Of a DNA stretch of 7,081 bases, positions 5,294 to 7,081 are shown in pieces. A program made the translations under genes and the position numbers. The stretch lies in contig JAISDR010000280.1 in assembly GCA_031264645.1 (NCBI GenBank), positions 1 through 7,081 of the forward strand. Reading direction: 5' to 3'. This DNA is from Prevotellaceae bacterium (GTDB lineage: Bacteria; Bacteroidota; Bacteroidia; Bacteroidales; UBA932). Position 1 is the stretch's first letter, and each line of letters opens with the position of its first letter. Below the pieces are notes generated by a model, which made no database searches, had not been told where the DNA came from, and was given only the letters and a program-made list of their open reading frames with translations.

Positions 5294-7027
5294 TTAAGAA
5301 TTTTGGACTTTCGAAATCCAGTTTTTCACTTCGTCGGGCGAAGGATTTTTCAAACCCAGCTTCTGCTTTTTGTTGACTCCGCACAGGTCGTTGAAAAGCT
5401 TGCCCGGATTGAGATCTGCAAGAGACTTTACGGTAGTGAATCCCGACTTTTGGATTACGGCGACCCATTCTTCCGGTATCCCGACAGCCACGTACGCTTC
5501 CTTTTCGTCGACGGCAGCTTTCTTTTCGGGACGCATCTGCGGGAAAAACAGCACGTCCTGAATGGACGCCGCTCCGGTCATCATCATCACCAGACGGTCA
5601 ATCCCGATGCCCATTCCCGAAGTTGGAGGCATGCCGTATTCCAGCGCCCGCACGAAATCCATATCGATAAACATGGCTTCGTCGTCGCCCTTTTCCTTCA
5701 GCCTGATCTGTTCCTTGAAGCGTTCGAGCTGGTCAACCGGGTCGTTCAGTTCCGAATAGGCGTTACATATTTCCTTTCCGCCCACGAACAGTTCAAACCG
5801 CTCGGTCAGCAGGGGATTATCCCTGTGTTTTTTTGTCAGGGGCGAGAGTTCGATCGGATAATCAATGATAAACGTGGGCTGAATCAGGTGATGTTCACAC
5901 TTTTCGCCGAATATGGCGTCAATAAGTTTTCCCTTTCCCATCGTGTCGTCAATGACGATATCCAGGTCTCTGCATGCTTTTCGCAACCGGGTTTCGTCCA
6001 TGCCGGATATATCGACGCCCGCATATTCCCTGATGGCTTCCGACATCGGCAAACGGCGATACGGACCCTTAAATGCCACTTCTTCTTCGCCAATCTTTAC
6101 ACGCGTACAGCCGTTTACCTCCATTGCTATTTTCTCGAAAAGCTGTTCGGTAAAGTTCATCATCCACCTGTAATCCTTGTAGGCTACGTAAATTTCGAGA
6201 CAGGTAAATTCGGGATTGTGAGTGCGATCCATTCCTTCGTTGCGGAAATTGCGCGAAAATTCATATACGCCGGTGAATCCTCCAACTATAAGCCTCTTAA
6301 GATACAGTTCATTTGCAATGCGAAGATAAAGCGGGATATCCAGAGCGTTATGATGCGTTATGAAGGGACGCGCGGTCGCTCCGCCCGGTATCGACTGGAG
6401 GACAGGCGTATCGACTTCAAGATAATCCCTGTCGTTAAAGAACTGCCTCATGGCATTCACGATTTTTGTACGCTTGATGAAAACGTCCTTTACATGCGGA
6501 TTGACAAGCAAATCGACGTAACGCATGCGATATCGCTGTTCGGGATCGGTAAAGGCGTCGAAAACCCGTCCTTCCTTTTCCTTCACTATGGGCAGGACTC
6601 TCAAGGATTTGCTTAAAACGGTCAGCTCTTTTGCATGAATCGACAGCTCGCCCATCTGGGTTATGAATGCATATCCCCTGATTCCAACAATATCCCCTAT
6701 GTCCAAAAGTTTCTTGAAAACGGTGTTATACATTGTCTTGTCTTCTCCGGTGCAGACGTCGTCGCGCTTGACGTACACCTGAATCCGCCCTTTTTCGTCC
6801 TGCAATTCGAAAAAGGAAGCGCTGCCCATTATGCGCCTTGCCATTATGCGCCCGGCAATGCTAATATTCTGAAAATTACCTTTTCCGGGATCAAATCCGG
6901 CGGCTATTTCTTCGCTCGTACAGTTCACTTCAAATTCACTGGCGGGATATGCCTGTATATTGAGTTTCTCCAATTCAGTCAATGAGTTGCGCCTGATAAT
7001 TTCCTGTTCGCTAAAATCCTGATACAT
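5294..7027 (-). CDS. lysS: Lysyl-tRNA synthetase, class II
   Basis: This 577-residue cytoplasmic enzyme attaches lysine to tRNA-Lys using ATP. The N-terminal OB-fold anticodon-binding domain spans about 55-140 ([22 protein letters not shown] at its core). The class II catalytic domain follows: motif 1 region near 186-215 ([21 protein letters not shown]), motif 2 at 257-279 ([22 protein letters not shown], with the ATP-contacting Arg), and motif 3 at 470-483 ([14 protein letters not shown]). [15 protein letters not shown] (416-430) is also a typical LysRS segment. The usual bacterial enzyme ends near FFPQMRPE (494-501). This one continues for about 75 residues ([20 protein letters not shown] and [14 protein letters not shown]) that look helix-hairpin-helix-like, as I recall for Bacteroidota LysRS. 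The start ATG lies 26 nt after a -7 box. It is probably transcribed together with the DUF1015 gene. Confidence 0.98.
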   Translation of the reverse strand: MYQDFSEQEIIRRNSLTELEKLNIQAYPASEFEVNCTSEEIAAGFDPGKGNFQNISIAGRIMARRIMGSASFFELQDEKGRIQVYVKRDDVCTGEDKTMYNTVFKKLLDIGDIVGIRGYAFITQMGELSIHAKELTVLSKSLRVLPIVKEKEGRVFDAFTDPEQRYRMRYVDLLVNPHVKDVFIKRTKIVNAMRQFFNDRDYLEVDTPVLQSIPGGATARPFITHHNALDIPLYLRIANELYLKRLIVGGFTGVYEFSRNFRNEGMDRTHNPEFTCLEIYVAYKDYRWMMNFTEQLFEKIAMEVNGCTRVKIGEEEVAFKGPYRRLPMSEAIREYAGVDISGMDETRLRKACRDLDIVIDDTMGKGKLIDAIFGEKCEHHLIQPTFIIDYPIELSPLTKKHRDNPLLTERFELFVGGKEICNAYSELNDPVDQLERFKEQIRLKEKGDDEAMFIDMDFVRALEYGMPPTSGMGIGIDRLVMMMTGAASIQDVLFFPQMRPEKKAAVDEKEAYVAVGIPEEWVAVIQKSGFTTVKSLADLNPGKLFNDLCGVNKKQKLGLKNPSPDEVKNWISKVQNS

Positions 7028-7053
7028 ACTTTGTCTTTAATTTAAAATAAGCG

Positions 7054-7061
7054 CAAAAGTA
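7054..7061 (-). promoter_or_regulatory. Bacteroides-type -7 box for lysS
   Basis: On the minus strand TACTTTTG matches TAnnTTTG exactly and lies 26 nt before the lysS ATG. The expected -33 element would fall at or beyond the window edge and cannot be judged. The leader is AT-rich, about 20 nt, with no Shine-Dalgarno sequence. Confidence 0.6.
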
Positions 7062-7081
7062 TAAAATTATTGGTAAATGAG

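Noticed and set aside
5303..6616. 437-codon open frame on the plus strand opposite lysS
   Set aside because: It is wholly antisense to an unmistakable lysS. The translation shows no recognisable motif, and the open frame follows from codon usage on the true coding strand.
1..7081. tRNA or rRNA genes, CRISPR arrays, toxin-antitoxin, phage or defence modules
   Set aside because: None is recognisable on either strand. All long frames are accounted for by the listed genes.

Overview
The window looks like ordinary chromosome from a member of the Bacteroidota, most likely the order Bacteroidales. Three starts lie downstream of a match to the Bacteroides-type -7 box (TAnnTTTG), and no well-placed Shine-Dalgarno sequence is seen. 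LysRS carries a C-terminal extension of about 75 residues. One gene encodes a large SPII lipoprotein glycosidase. A small coiled-coil gene sits directly before a zapA-like start. Genus cannot be fixed from the sequence alone.

All genes lie on the minus strand, so the window is described from high to low coordinates. lysS (7027-5294, class II lysyl-tRNA synthetase) has a promoter box at 7061-7054. Thirty nucleotides later comes a DUF1015 protein (5263-3965), probably in the same transcript. A 300-nt non-coding gap follows (3964-3665). It holds two neighbouring hairpins built on an imperfect direct repeat, an isolated 13-bp hairpin, and the promoter of the next gene. A 1038-residue lipoprotein distantly like GH106 fills 3664-548. 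After 215 nt with terminator-like and inverted-repeat sequence come a small coiled-coil protein (332-45) and, 2 nt later, the first 14 codons of a probable zapA running off the left edge.

Functionally there are three units: a housekeeping lysS-DUF1015 pair; a solitary glycosidase with no SusC/SusD or regulator in view; and the start of a cell-division operon in which the coiled-coil protein may play the ZapB role beside ZapA. I see no mobile element, phage, CRISPR, defence system or RNA gene. The points most worth following up are the divergent glycosidase, the ZapB-like candidate, the unknown-function DUF1015 protein with its DGHHR motif, and the hairpin cluster at 3781-3921.
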